Assembly: GCA_029379385.1 (NCBI GenBank)
Contig: CM055617.1
Location: forward strand, 16,252,679-16,316,678
DNA: 64,000 nucleotides
Direction of reading: 5' to 3'
Source: Quillaja saponaria
Taxonomy: Eukaryota; Streptophyta; Magnoliopsida; Fabales; Quillajaceae
The notes beneath the pieces were generated by a model that did no database searches, had not been told where the DNA came from, and saw only the letters and a program-made list of their open reading frames with translations. A program made the position numbers and the translations under genes. This document shows positions 47,045-59,339 of this stretch, in pieces (position 1 is the stretch's first letter; the number at the start of each line of letters is the position of its first letter).

Positions 47045-47593
47045 TAGAGGATGTGCAAATAAACAGGCCAACTTGCCAAATCCGACCCAACTCACCTAAA
47101 CCCGACCGAAACCGAATGACCCATCAAAATCCAGTTTTATGATTAGGTGATTTTTTGTATTTTATTCCAAGTTAGGTCCAGTGACAGGGTTGAAATTTTT
47201 GAACCTATATGGACTTGATCCACCCGAAATTATATTTTAATATTTATTAAATTATTTTTTATATGTAAATATTAAGTTCAAATATAAAATATTAATATGT
47301 AAATATTAAATTTTACATTATTTCATCTTTTATTTATTTATTTTTTTTGAAACGTTAAACATCTTTAATATATGTTGATTTAATTAAAAAATATAAATTA
47401 AAATTTTAAAGTTATTTTGAATTTTAATTTTCAACCTACCTGATCCATCCGACTCTACAACTTTTATACTGGGTGAGTAATTTTATCACCTAACTTTTAA
47501 AGTTGGGTGAGATTTTTAGTCACTTGAATTGGTCAGCGGGTTGGATGACATTTTACCTGTACCCGGCCTACTCCGCTCAGTTTCACACCCCTA
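47045..47593. mobile_element. hAT-type MITE
   Basis: A 549-bp element with imperfect terminal inverted repeats: TAGAGGATGTGCAAAT at the left, and the complement of the right end reads TAGGGGTGTGAAACTG. The flanking 8-mers TGTACTGT (47037-47044) and TGTAACGT (47594-47601) match at six of eight positions, as expected for a hAT target duplication. Just inside the ends are CCCGACC-rich and GGGTGAG blocks; the middle is AT-rich and codes for nothing. TAGGGGTGTGCAAA ends are common among plant hAT MITEs. It depends on a transposase encoded elsewhere. Confidence 0.75.
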
Positions 47594-47601
47594 TGTAACG
47601 T

Positions 47602-48709
47602 CTATTTTTATTGGATAGAAGCTAACCTAGACTAGCTGGCTCCCATGTGTCAGTCCAACCTAACTTAACGGACCACCATACTTAAGAATCTAATCCTTAA
47701 AAATGTTGTGAGAGTAAAATCACCATAAATTATTTAGCTCTATTGTGAATAACATGTTTTTGATTAAACTAGAAAAATAATTAATCGATGTGAATGCAAG
47801 CTGATTCAGGATACACTTGAAAATTAAATAAATAAATAATATTAAAGTTTCACATTATACTAATTGAAGCAGAAAGAAAAAAAAAATTCAGTTTTTTTTT
47901 TCCTTTTATCCAGAAAATCAGAAAGCAAAATCGTTTGTGGCATAAGATTCATGCTTTCTCAGCCTTTAAAATTTATAGGCAAGCTAGGATCACAAATTGT
48001 TTTGATATATATGAAAGAGTCAATATTAAACAAAAGATAAAAAATCAAGTGTTGTCTCTTTTTAACCATATAAGGCTTGTTGAATAATTTCTCATCTCAA
48101 CCTACATCTACAAGTGTATAGCCTAGCTTTAGTTTATAATAATATTTAATCTGATCTTAATTTAGTAATTAATTATTGAGATGTTGATTCATCATGTGGT
48201 CTTAATTTCTATATTTAATTTCACTCATCTTTTGTTTTTCAATAGTAAAAAAATGGAGAAAAGAAAATAATGGAGCCAAGCCAAATAAGAATAATTGTGG
48301 GGACAAAACTTTGATGATAAGGGCTACAATAATTAACTTCTTAACAAGTGAGGAGAAATTGAGATTTTCTTTTTTTAGGCCTGGTGGGAGAAAATAAGAT
48401 TAAATCATCGGTATTTGAGACTTTAGATTATTAAATTTCACTTGAGAGGAATGTAATTTAATAGGAATAAAAGTACTAATTGTGAATTTTTACATTATGT
48501 AATTATTTTTTTCTTTTACTTTTTTAATTACTTGACAAAATATTTCATTCGATTCTATTTTCGTTTCCTTCATTGTCATTGCATTTCTCATTTTAGTTTC
48601 AAACAATAAAAACTTAAGAATAAGATAGGAACAATTGTTCATGATTCTTATTATTAGTAAAAATCACCTTCAAATTGCCTTCAACTACTAATTACTTCAC
48701 TTGTCTTGA
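47602..48709. other. Intergenic AT-rich DNA
   Basis: Nothing gene-like or repeat-like is recognised in this stretch between the MITE and the second DUF247 fragment. Confidence 0.55.
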
Positions 48710-49160
48710 ACATACGAGGGCAATCATAAACAGAGCAAAATGCTTATAAACACATCAATGCCAAAAGGAGAAGAGTAGCAAGCAAAAGTGCAAAGCTTCC
48801 AAGAAGAATACACATACTTCTTAATCAACCTAACCGTTCTCACATACTTGTTACCATTATAGACTCGTTCACTTCCTCAATAGTCTTATCCAAATTTGGT
48901 GTTTTTGTTGGACTATTGACTTACTCATCCCTTAAACGCCTTCTCAACTTCTTCCTCACCAAGACTACACTTTATAATTTTCGTCTTAACAAGGAGTTCG
49001 ATTCCACATCTTCCACATTGTCAATAATAGCACACATTAACTCAATATATAACGTGAAGAGTAAAGACTCTGATTTAGCCATTGTCTCATAAACCACCAA
49101 ATTTTGCAGAATCATTTCAAAATTTATATCTATTTCACTTCTGGAAGGTAAAATGTGCCC
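48710..49160 (-). pseudogene. Second DUF247 fragment (C-terminal third)
   Basis: On the minus strand: ILPSRSEIDINFEMILQNLVVYE, LLFTLYIELMCAIIDNVEDVE, a stop, then NSPTKTPNLDKTIEEVNE, a frameshift, KKYVYSSW-type sequence, a hydrophobic helix (LLLATLLLLALMCL) and FCSVYDCPRMF. It is a paralogue of the 34607-34825 fragment and extends further upstream, supplying the segment that the first gene has lost. It ends at a T14 run (49161-49174), beyond which copia sequence begins. The N-terminal two thirds are absent. Several stops and frame changes make it non-functional. Confidence 0.82.
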
Positions 49161-50620
49161 TTTTTTTTTTTTTTGGTCAAACTTTATGGAAGGGAACTTT
49201 AGCTGGTTTGAAATTGTTGAACTAAAAAGTGTTTCAGTAAAGTTGTATTGCTTGATATGAAAATATACAATGTGGAAAGCCTATTTATATATAGATTGTA
49301 CAAGTTAACCTAAAATAATAGCCTAGTCTAGTATAAGACCAAGTACAAAAATAATGTATATACACAAAATCAAACTAAATTTTAGGCCGTAATATATTCT
49401 AGCTCCTTCCTCAAATTCAAGGTGGTTGGTGTTAAACCAATATGAGTTTGGAAACTAAATGTTGGAAGTTTTTAAGGAAAAAGGACTTATTGAAAATATC
49501 ATCTATTTGTCCTTCTTATTGAACAAGAATGAAACAAAGTGACCTGAGTAAAATGAATGTATGTGACTTGACAAACAATCTTAAAATGTTTCGTGCACTC
49601 ATGAAAAGCATCCTTATCACAATGAATAGGAGTAGTAAAGAACAAATCTGAATAAAAAATAATACCTATATCTCCTAGTAACCATCATAACTAAATCAAT
49701 TCAGTGTGTTAGCAAGAGCTCGATATTCATACTCTATAGTAGAATAAGACACAATAGGTTGTTTTTGTTATGTCATGAAATCAAGTAATTGCCAAGAAGA
49801 CAACAAAACCTTGTTCTAGACCATCGGTTAGAAGGATCTCTTGCCCAGTCAGCATCAGGGTATGAGTGAGCTGGAGAGAAGATGTGCAAGGATAATGTAG
49901 ACCATGAAAATGAGTTCCTTTCACATATCTCAAAATGCTAAGCATTGCAGCATAGTGTACAAAGGCAATGACAAAATGAATTGACTGACACAATGAACAA
50001 CATAGGCAATGTCTAGTAGGATGACAGTATGATAAATAAAGCTACCAACTAGTTGATGATAAAGAGTAGAATTGGAGAGATTTTCACCAATGGGCATACT
50101 ACTCTCCCAATTTTCTTCCATAGGCGATGCAGCAATGGCACGATCAAAGATGTTAGCCTTAGAAAGCAAGTGAGAAGCATACTTAGCCTGACAAAATAAC
50201 TAGTATGATATTATGAAACCTCAAGACCTAGAAAATAACTAAGTGTTCTAAGATCCTTCATTTCAAACTATTGCTTAAGAGATAATTTAAGATCTATAAT
50301 ACCCTAAGTGTCATTACTAGTGATAATCATTTCATCGACATATAAGAAAACAATTGTAAGATCTCAGTTAGTCTTTCGGCGAAATAGAGCTGAATCATAG
50401 TGACTAGAAGAAAAACTAAGCCAAGCCAGTGTGGAGCTGAATTTAGAGAACCAAGCCTGATCGGGGAGCATGTTTTAAACCATAAAGTACTTTACAAAGT
50501 TGACATACCTAATGTGGAGAATGAGAATATTCAATCTTGTACACCCTCCTCAGTAAGGAATGCATTTTTTACATTCATTTAAAAGAAGGATCATGGCAAT
50601 AACTGGAGCTTCATACAGAT
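49161..50620 (-). mobile_element. Ty1/copia fragment with one LTR
   Basis: A 3' part of a copia element on the minus strand: the end of RT, RNase H, a purine tract (TTTGAGGAAGGAGC near 49402-49415) and an LTR of roughly 180-200 bases starting near 49403 with TAGAATATATTACGGCC. The LTR contains TATATATAAATAGGC. The LTR's far end is not fixed. The rest of the element is missing, or too degraded to trace beyond about 50620. Confidence 0.75.
49740..50600 (-). pseudogene. Copia RT and RNase H remnant
   Basis: RT catalytic box near 50331-50346 reads YVDE where copia elements have YVDD. It is followed by MIITSNDT, LKLSLKQ, FEMKDLRTLSYFLGLEV and the LYHQLVGSFIYHTVILLDIAYVVHCVSQF block at about 49990-50080. 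RNase H follows with LSILRYVKGTHFHGLHY and a DADWARDP-like string. Stops and frameshifts are frequent. The changed Asp would in any case disable the polymerase. Confidence 0.8.
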
Positions 50621-53600
50621 CAATGTTAAAGACAATGACGTTGATAATATTCAAATGTTGTTTAACATTTTGGGTAAAACCTAGTACATAATTTATAGGT
50701 CTTTATAGGAGAAAAAGTTTCATTCCAATTATAAAACACAATATGTCACTTGAAAGTATATGATGGTAGCCAATGAAATTTTGCCATGTGTCATTTATGA
50801 TATCAAAAATAATAATATTTCAAGTAAATCTATTTTAAATTCTGACTCAATTTGCATGTGGCACCCATCTCTTTCTGAAATCCCTATAAATAAAGGGCTC
50901 ATACATTTATTTAGGGAGGAGAAAAAGAAAAAAAAAAAGCATTAAACTCTGCAAAACTCAAGTTCTAGGTGTAATACCCCTTACAAACTTCATTGCCTAG
51001 ATGACATGAGATTGACTTTTATGCACTGGTTTGTTATATGGTAACTAATAGATTTTAAATTTTTTTCAAATAGAAGCTACTTAAGCATTCATATAGATTA
51101 TGTTCATTTATTTAAACTTTTGATATAATGCCATTTATATAGTTACTACCCAATTTCCTAATATATGCATCTAGCCTACCTAGTTTCATAGAAATACATT
51201 GAAATTTCTAGTAAGTTTGATCTCCTTACAATTTATAATCAGTTTTTAGCCATTTATAATTAAAGTCGTGAAATCAAAGATTTGACTTGTTATGCAAGTT
51301 ACTGTAATTAATCATTTTATTTAAGGAATTGATCTTGATCTGTTAAGATGTTCTTATAACATATATCTAGTGTAGACAGAGTATACCATTTTTGAATTTA
51401 GTCTATAGACAACTTACTGGTCATTATCTAATGTTTAATTGATCTATAAAACAAAGTTATCCAACAAATATCTTATAAACAAGAGATTTGAACCTCTAAG
51501 TCACTTTCATTCATGTATTTACATAGTGACAACTATTTACAAGATTATGTACAACAAGGTTCTAGCATCTCTGGCTAGCAAAACTACAGACTACTTAATT
51601 CACTAACAACACATATAGAAACTACATATTCACAACTAGTGAACCCCTAGTAGACCTAGTGCATCTGATCACTCTTCCATAGCATCCAGTAGCTCTTCAT
51701 CATTATAACATTCCCATAAATTTTTCAATACTTAGAAACATGCATCAAACCATCTTGACAAACTATGTAGCAAGCATAAGAAGCAAAGTATGACAACAAT
51801 ACTAAAGTCATTACTCCTATTGCTTCCCAAAAAACAAATCAGTAAACAACACAAGTTTAAACAAATGAGATAGAAATCTGAATATATGTTGCATGCCAAT
51901 TTCAAGAAAATGAGTAGTGTTCTCCAATTTTTCTTAAAACACAGTAAAGAAGTCTTTATTAAAGGACACTGTAAGGACATTGACACACTAGTGCAAAAAA
52001 AGATTCCCTAACCACCCTTTTGTGGCATTTATGTGAGTTAACTCTAAGTATACATCCTTCTAGTAACTAGGTCTAAAGACTAGGAACATTTAGGCACTTA
52101 TTAGGGCCAACACAAGGTCCAACTCCAAATAGTGTACTAAAACATACATACATTTCATTTTCCAGTCAAGGATTCATCATTTAGCACTTACATATAAACC
52201 ATCCATTTTCATAAGAAGAGTATTCATAGAGTTAAAAGGAGCATATTTCACCAACTCATAAAAAAAGGAATAGTTTAAAAGACATGCAAACATATACATG
52301 TTTCCTAAGTAACCAAAAACACAATTTAAAATGTAGAATGTGAAACTTCCTAGATTTCTTCTTAAATCCCCTTTGAATTCTCTCTTAATTGTCTCCTTCT
52401 ACATTTTAATTCTCACACCTCTAGAAACTATTTCTCTAGAAACTATTCACAAATACCTTCTGGCACAAGGAACTAAATCACCAAGTTTTGCTAAGTTGAT
52501 TTGTATCATTAATCTTGCATTTAGAGCTAGAGAAGCCCTATATGCAGGCTCACCTCTCTCTCTTTCTCTCAAGTTTTCTCTTGGTTCATTTGCAAAAGGT
52601 AACATATGAATGAAGGTAGAGAAAGGCTTTACTGGAGTTTAATTAGTTAGATACATTTGTCTAAGCTAATGCTCTACTAAAGCGAGTTCATTAGTAGTCT
52701 AATTTAGGATAAGTATCTATTTTTTTAGGTTTAGCGAAATACTCTTGTCCCTTACTTAGCTATCCCTCTTCTCAGTTACCCTTAATCATTCAAACATCCC
52801 CCTAAGTCCTCCACTAATTATCATTTTAGAATTTTTCAATTTGGTACATGGCTAATTAATTCACTTAGGTCCTGTGATAGATTTTATTTCCATTAATATA
52901 TCCAATCTACTTAGGTCTATTGGTTATGCTTAGTTTACTACTTAGACAACTTATGTGTTACTTTACTTAAACTATACTTTTATCTAACATATTAACTCTA
53001 TCTTTATTGTTCTTTAGTATGCTTATACTCCCTTCCTTCTAACTTAATTGTTATTCAAGTAACAACTTTTCAATCCTCTTATGACTAGTTATTAGCCGGA
53101 AAAGAAATCGGAGGGGAGGGTGGGTGAATTGGTACTTTAAAACTGAGTTTCACATAGTGTAGATATTACTTGCATACCAATATAGTTCTTTTGTCTAATT
53201 CGACCCTTGTTTTGCTTTTAGTATGTTGGCAACCATTTAGTTGAAATAAACACTTACTAGATTTTAACCAAATTAGGTGGTGGGACAACATTTTGTCAAA
53301 GAATTCTTTGTATTAACCTTAGTACTCTAAATTTTTGTTTAGACCTAAACTACTTTTGAATACATTATTACCATTATACTTTTTAGGTGAAGTCCTGCAT
53401 CTTTAAAGTCAAGTTAATAGGTTGTCTACTTAATATTATAAATAAATTTGCTAGTGAGAGATAGCTATACATGGAATAATTTCCAAGAGACAACTATCTT
53501 GTGTTTATCCTTGTTATATTTACGTAACTTTACATGGTTATATGTACATAAAGGCATACATTACAATACCATTGTTTACAAACTTATACATTCCTCACAC

Positions 53601-53855
53601 TCTCATCTAACCCCTCTTACATTACATCACTTCTAATATGAATACAAAACCAAACATTTTCATACAATGCTATTATAAAAGAGTTACAGTACAATCCAGC
53701 AACCTAAACTATATTAAACTTCAATTAAATATTTTATCACACGTTCTCTTCTTGTCACTACTTGTCCAGAAATTCAACATCAAATCTGAAGGCAAAATTT
53801 AGAAAATAATAAGACAAAAATCTCAATAGGTACATAAAAGGAATTTAAAAACAGA
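50621..53855. other. Probable retroelement-derived intergenic DNA
   Basis: No gene recognised. TGTAATACCCC at about 50971 looks like the left tip of a long gypsy-type LTR in the same orientation as those to the left, but no matching end was found nearby. Short open frames at 51732-51986, 52340-52609 and 53448-53636 lack motifs. Confidence 0.35.
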
Positions 53856-56552
53856 TGTAGTGCCCTAGTTTTGTAAAACAAAATACGCATTTTGAAGTAC
53901 AATCTTTCATACTAGGTAGATTTAAACAAGTCTCCTCATTAAGTTTCCAAGGTCTGATCAAAGCCTTTAAGTGAGCTAGCTCCATATAGGACAAGCTCTT
54001 CTAAATTGGAGTCCCAAAGTATATACATACCATAACATCATTGATCCATTCTCTTTATAGACAAGCTTAATCATACCAAAAACCATGCATTTTAACATCT
54101 TTCAAGCATGAAAATCACAAACTAACATAAAAACTTTGTTCATCATAAATTAGATTCCATAAACATTATGACATGCATAGCTAGAGTTTTTCAGAGATAA
54201 AATGAAGCATTTACAAGATAGACACAAAACATCCAACATTTTAAGGAACTCTTAATACTTCTACTTCAATTTCAAGCCAACATATGCAAAGTATCCCAAT
54301 TCACTTTAAGGAAAGCTTAAAGCACTTCCCTCAATAAGTCAGCTACAATTTATCTTTAGGCAACTAGAAGCAAAATAACACTTGAACATGCTAAAAATCA
54401 TCTCAAACATTATGGTGCAAAGCAGACAAGTGGAGTTTATGCCTTTGCCTAAATGCAGAACAAGCACTCTATTCTTTTAAAAAGGCCCAAAAAAACCTTT
54501 GACAGGTTCTTCTAAATCTCCCACACACTTTCTCTTCAACCACCCCTTGTTGGTTATGCCTCTATGACCCTTAAAAAACTAAGTACAGTCAGTCGGGTGC
54601 AAAGCAGCCTCTAGTTTCTCAACAGTAGCTTTTAATACTGACATATTACTCGTCACTTGAAACCACAGCATGAAACTCTCCATAATAGTTCCTAAAGATG
54701 TTAGAAACAATTCTCCTTCAGCATCCCACTCCTAATTCTTCCATTAAGATAGACTAAAACTAGTTACATCAAACTAGGTACATGTAAAATCAGAAAACTC
54801 TAACAGTGACTTCAAGAACTTTCAGAACACACATATCATGAAATTAAAACACATACAGCTGCAAAATTATTCCTTAATGTATTAAGAACAATTCTACTTC
54901 AGAATTCCTAAGTTAATTCAGCCCTAAAACCCTTGAAAGTTAGTTACACTATTCTAGGCACAAACAGAACCCAAAATCATACAACTGAATGCCAAAGAGT
55001 TCTAAATTCTTTCTACAAGTAACCTACCCTTGAAATCCTCCAAAAAAATTCTTCAAAGTGTTAACAACAGCTTCACTTCAAGTTAACTTGGCTGATTCAC
55101 ACCGAAACCCCCTCTAAAGTAGCTTAGATTGATCTGACCATACAGCAGACCACTAAAAAGCCACTAGTTGTTCAATAGCCACAACCCCTTCTCAACTCAT
55201 AATAATCTCTTTCCCTTCTTTAGAAATGCTCTCAACAAGCTAAACTTCAACTTCTTCCTAGTTTCTTAAGCTAAACCATCCTACAACTATGACATAAACG
55301 TATTTCTTGCTCCTAGTTATAAAAAGGCAGCAAAAAAAGTTCAACTTATTTCAATCTTGAAATTTAGACCTCAGAGGAACATTTTTATGGTTTTGGATTT
55401 GAAAATATCTCACTAATCCCTGACATGTAGATCACAAAAGGATCTGAGAGCCTCTTAGATAACTATTTTTCTTTCTTACGGGTAGTAAGGAGAGAAGCAC
55501 AAAAAAATTTCTCTCTCTTTGGCTTTGTAATTTAAAAACTCCCCATTAACATTTTACCCCTAAAACCCTCTTGTCCAACATAAGGGACAAATATCTCTCA
55601 TGCATGCACATATATCATCCCCCAGCCAATTAATCTAATACCTGTGATTCCTTTAAAAGACAAATAATAATGGAATCCCGGTCATCATTCCACTAATTCT
55701 TGGTTCTAAGTACAAATTAATTATCCCCTTCAAGTCTTTAGCTTCATTTTTTCCCTAGTAATATTCCTCATATATTTACCTATCGTCTTAGATACTTATA
55801 AATCTATTTTAAACCAAGACACCTAAAGAAATAATTTACATTGATTCATACACACACATTCTCATTCAATGAGACACTTATACATTGCAACCAACTTTAA
55901 AAAACTAAATTTACTAATATACACAACTAAATAATATATATGATACACATTTAGAAAGATATACATGTCTATTAATTTATCTAACAAACATAATTGAATT
56001 TTTTTTTTTTTTTTTTTGAAGAGAAAGTTATAGTCAATTAACTAAGGTAAGGTTAGAGTTGCTAAAATCTTGCATTTTACAGAATTTGGTGCAACTTCAA
56101 AGAATAAACTATATTGATCTATAGGTCTAAAAATTACAAATGATATACCATTAGAAAGAAACATAATTCTAGTATTTAATAAATTTTACAGAACTAGATT
56201 TGGAATATCCTATAGGGAAATATGATTGTTTTAATGAACACTGGTCCAAACCCTAAAATTGGACCGTTTCAACCTTTCTAACTTACTAGTATTTTTCTAT
56301 CCTTTTTAATTGTTTCCTTCTATCCTAAGCATTTCAAAGACATCTAAAGTATCTGTTCATCAATAGACTTATCACATAAATTGTAATCCATACCACTTAA
56401 TATGCTAACATCATAATAGAAAATATTCACACACAAACATATTAAGCATAAGTCCACTCTCTCATCTAGACTTAATACCTCACACACTAAGAGGCATACT
56501 AAGACTAGTCTTTGCTACACACACCCTTGCATTCTATGCGTGGGATGTTACA
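53856..56552 (-). repeat. Possible long LTR or LTR-derived block
   Basis: Begins TGTAGTGCCC and ends GGGATGTTACA, the termini expected for a minus-strand gypsy LTR. It is gene-free and contains a degenerate 180-bp tandem array. The flanks (ACAGA and TGCAA) do not match, so the ends are tentative. Confidence 0.35.
54691..55180 (+). repeat. Degenerate tandem repeat, three units of about 180 bp
   Basis: Units begin near 54691 (CCTAAAGATGTTAGAAACAA), 54872 (CCTTAATGTATTAAGAACAA) and 55051 (CTTCAAAGTGTTAACAACAG). Each is followed by TTC-CTTCA, a Pro/Leu-codon-like AAACCC stretch, and TAGTTACA- or TAGCTTAGA-like sequence. Spacing is 181 and 179 bases. Confidence 0.7.
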
Positions 56553-57510
56553 TGCAACGCTAACCCGAGAAACCTATTCTGAAACAACTATTGATTTAAG
56601 GTTTTGAAAAGGCTTGGGATTCAAGGAACACAATTGAACTAAGTTTTTCTAGAGATTAATAAGCCATGAAGGGTGCGAGAAGGTAAGAGGAGCTTGGATA
56701 ATTGAATATTAAAGACCGACAACCTTCTAATTTTCTCTTTTCCTACACCTTTACTTTAGTTTTTCTTGTATTTGCTTCCATGGTGAACTTATTTGAGTTT
56801 ATGTTTACACAAGGTAACATGAACTAATTTACTTTCTAGAATTGCAATGGAACTTAACATGTAGCTTGAATTAATTTTATTCTTAATTGCTTAGGTTTTG
56901 AAATTTAAGTTGTTCATTTCATTTTATGCTTATTGCTTCTAATTGACTTTGCATCTCTTATATTGAATTGGTAATTAAAGAAACTTAGGTAAGAGAATTT
57001 AGGGTTAGCCTTGAATGAAATAGTACTTGTTTAAATTCATTTACCTAGATTGAATAAGTTTGATTCGTATGTAAGATTGGAGTATACTTGCATACCTTGG
57101 GTAGTCAAATTATGTATAATCTTAATTAATCTTGCTTAATTTAATTCTTATAAGAATATAGTGAATTGAATAAGTGAGGCATTATTAAAAGCAATTCAGA
57201 AGATACTTAAAATTAAATTAAAACCCTAAGTTAACAACTCAATCCAATTAATAAGCATGAAATAATAAGAGTTATTCAAGTGAAGTGTTGAGGCAAATTG
57301 TGATTCTAGCATTTTCTCCATTATATTCTAAAGTTTAATTTTCCATTAGTTTAAATTAGTTAACTCAATTTCATTTGTTTGGATAAAATTAGGATTGTAT
57401 TAATTTTAGTAATTTGCAAATTTTTAATAGTAATTTTTGTGGGATCAATGCTCTACTCTACTCTATATTATTTGTTATGATACATGCACTTACGTGATAA
57501 AATCAACAAC
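56553..57510. other. LTR-like AT-rich DNA
   Basis: The sequence near 57430-57500 (TTTTTGTGGGATCAATGCTC, TATTATTTGTTATGATACATGC) resembles the end of Athila/Tat-type LTRs, which carry a CCTGTGG-type phrase followed by a TACTTG-type phrase. Ends cannot be defined. No gene is seen. Confidence 0.3.
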
Positions 57511-57599
57511 ATAATGTTTTAAAGAACATGGTGCAACTCTAAGACAAAAGCTTGATTCAGAAAGATCGGCACCCTGAGAAATCATTTCTTAAAACTTAA

Positions 57600-59120
57600 A
57601 AGTGAATAATAAAGAGTTGAACCATCGCCTTCAAGGCTTGTTCAGCCTAGTCAAAGTGAGAGGGGTGATGCTACTCCAACTACTATTGAATCTGAAGAAA
57701 ATCATCACATGAATCAGTAACAAGTAAATCCTTCTTTAGCTGAAAATCAAATTGTTTCTACTACTAGATCTTAACCTGTAACAACTCCTTTCTATTGTAC
57801 AAATAGATTTTGTTACTGAAAATAGAATTAATTTGAATTTGACACATTCTGCATTAGAGAATGTTCATGCTGAACAGAAGGAGATTGACATACCTTATAT
57901 TATAGTTTAAAGGCCAAATCAATCCTCTGGAATCTTTCCTATGGAACTCATCATGCATGGTTCATCAAGTCTTGATCTTGAATGTCTAAACCAAAAAATC
58001 TCAATAATACTCAACTAAGAAATTTCACATGAACAATACAACTCGAGATTCAAGAAAAAAAATTTCAAAAATTATGGATTCTGTCACAAAATTTATGGTA
58101 AAATTTAACAATTAGTCAGAACTACTCAAAAGTGTAGCCTCCTCTTGTGTCCTATCTTCTGGTCTTGCTTTTGCTCAATCCTGAAAACTCACTTGGTGTA
58201 GCCAAACACAAAGAAATCATGGATCATCTTAAAGTTAAAATAGCAATTGATACCATCATCTTAAAGCAGCATGTTTTCGAGGAGAACTAACATCTTTTGG
58301 GAAGGCAATGGCTAAACTATTTAAAGAGCTAAATAAGAAACAATGTCTTAAAACCAATAAAATTCATGAATATTTTCAAAAGCTAAATGACAAGTTACTC
58401 CTTCAAGAACAGTAAATTGAGAAGCTTGTCAAGAAAACAAATAAATTTCATTATCAAGCTTTTTCCAGATCCAACCTTGAACTAGAAATCCCCCAATCAG
58501 GATGCACTGGAAAAGGAGAAGGAAAAATAAAAGTATCAAGATCTCAAATTCCTTCTGCCCAATAGGATGTTGATTAAATGATTGATCTAGTTGAAAATTT
58601 AACCAATGCAATAGGCAATTTGCAATCTCAAGCTAAAGGTATCAATGCTAAGCTAATGTTTATATGTTGGAACAACCTCAAAACTAGCATAGCTAGAGAT
58701 GCTCTTCTATAAAAAAATATCAAAATCCTTGAGAACCTACCATGCATTGGTGCAAATCATTCAAGATCATTTGTTGTTGAGATTAGAACCTCGCAAAGGC
58801 ATATTTCTTCATTCAGCACTTAGATGAACTCCTTCAGTGCAATCACCATTCCTACTATTGCATGGAAACTAGATCTCATTAAAGGCAAATGTATCACTAC
58901 TAGGTCAGAGACTAAACTAACAAATGAGAATGTTGTCAAAAAAATGGGTTAGTATTACAGACACACTAAGACATTGAAAACAAATTTTGCTTAAATCAAC
59001 ACATATTTCAGGAACTGTTGCACAGTATGTCACAAGTTGTAGGAAGGTTAGTTCAAAAAGTGTTTCGAGGATAAGCACAACAAGAAGTCAAAAAAGAAAT
59101 GTTAAGAGTTAGACTTGAAT
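57600..59120 (+). pseudogene. Degraded coding-like remnant of unknown kind
   Basis: Codon-like composition persists across several frames, broken by many stops. Readable pieces include FPMELIMHGSSSLDLE near 57940-57985, AKHKEIMDHLKVKIAIDTII near 58200-58260, FGKAMAKLFKELNKKQ near 58295-58345, YFQKLNDKLLLQEQ near 58370-58410, and a basic stretch near 59060-59100. Charged, helical content and a basic C-terminus would suit a capsid-like protein of a retroelement, but I recognise no family. It precedes a purine tract (AATTAAGGGGGAGC near 59340) and an LTR-like region, so a retroelement origin is the best guess. Confidence 0.35.
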
Positions 59121-59339
59121 GGACACCCTATGACTCTTGAGACTTTAACCCATCCCATCATGACATATTATTCATTTTTCTCTTAATGATTTTTTTATTA
59201 ATATTTTATGTCCTCTTTATTAGATCATATTATTCTACCCTATCTAATTCTTTTTGAGATAACAAAAAGTATGAGAAAGAAATATTAATTACGATGATTT
59301 AATTACTTTAATTGTGATAAAAAGAAACATAGCACAAAT

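Noticed and set aside
46797..47099. Plus-strand 100-codon frame rich in Ile, Phe and Leu
   Set aside because: AT-rich low-complexity translation that runs into the hAT MITE, with no start context or homology recognised.
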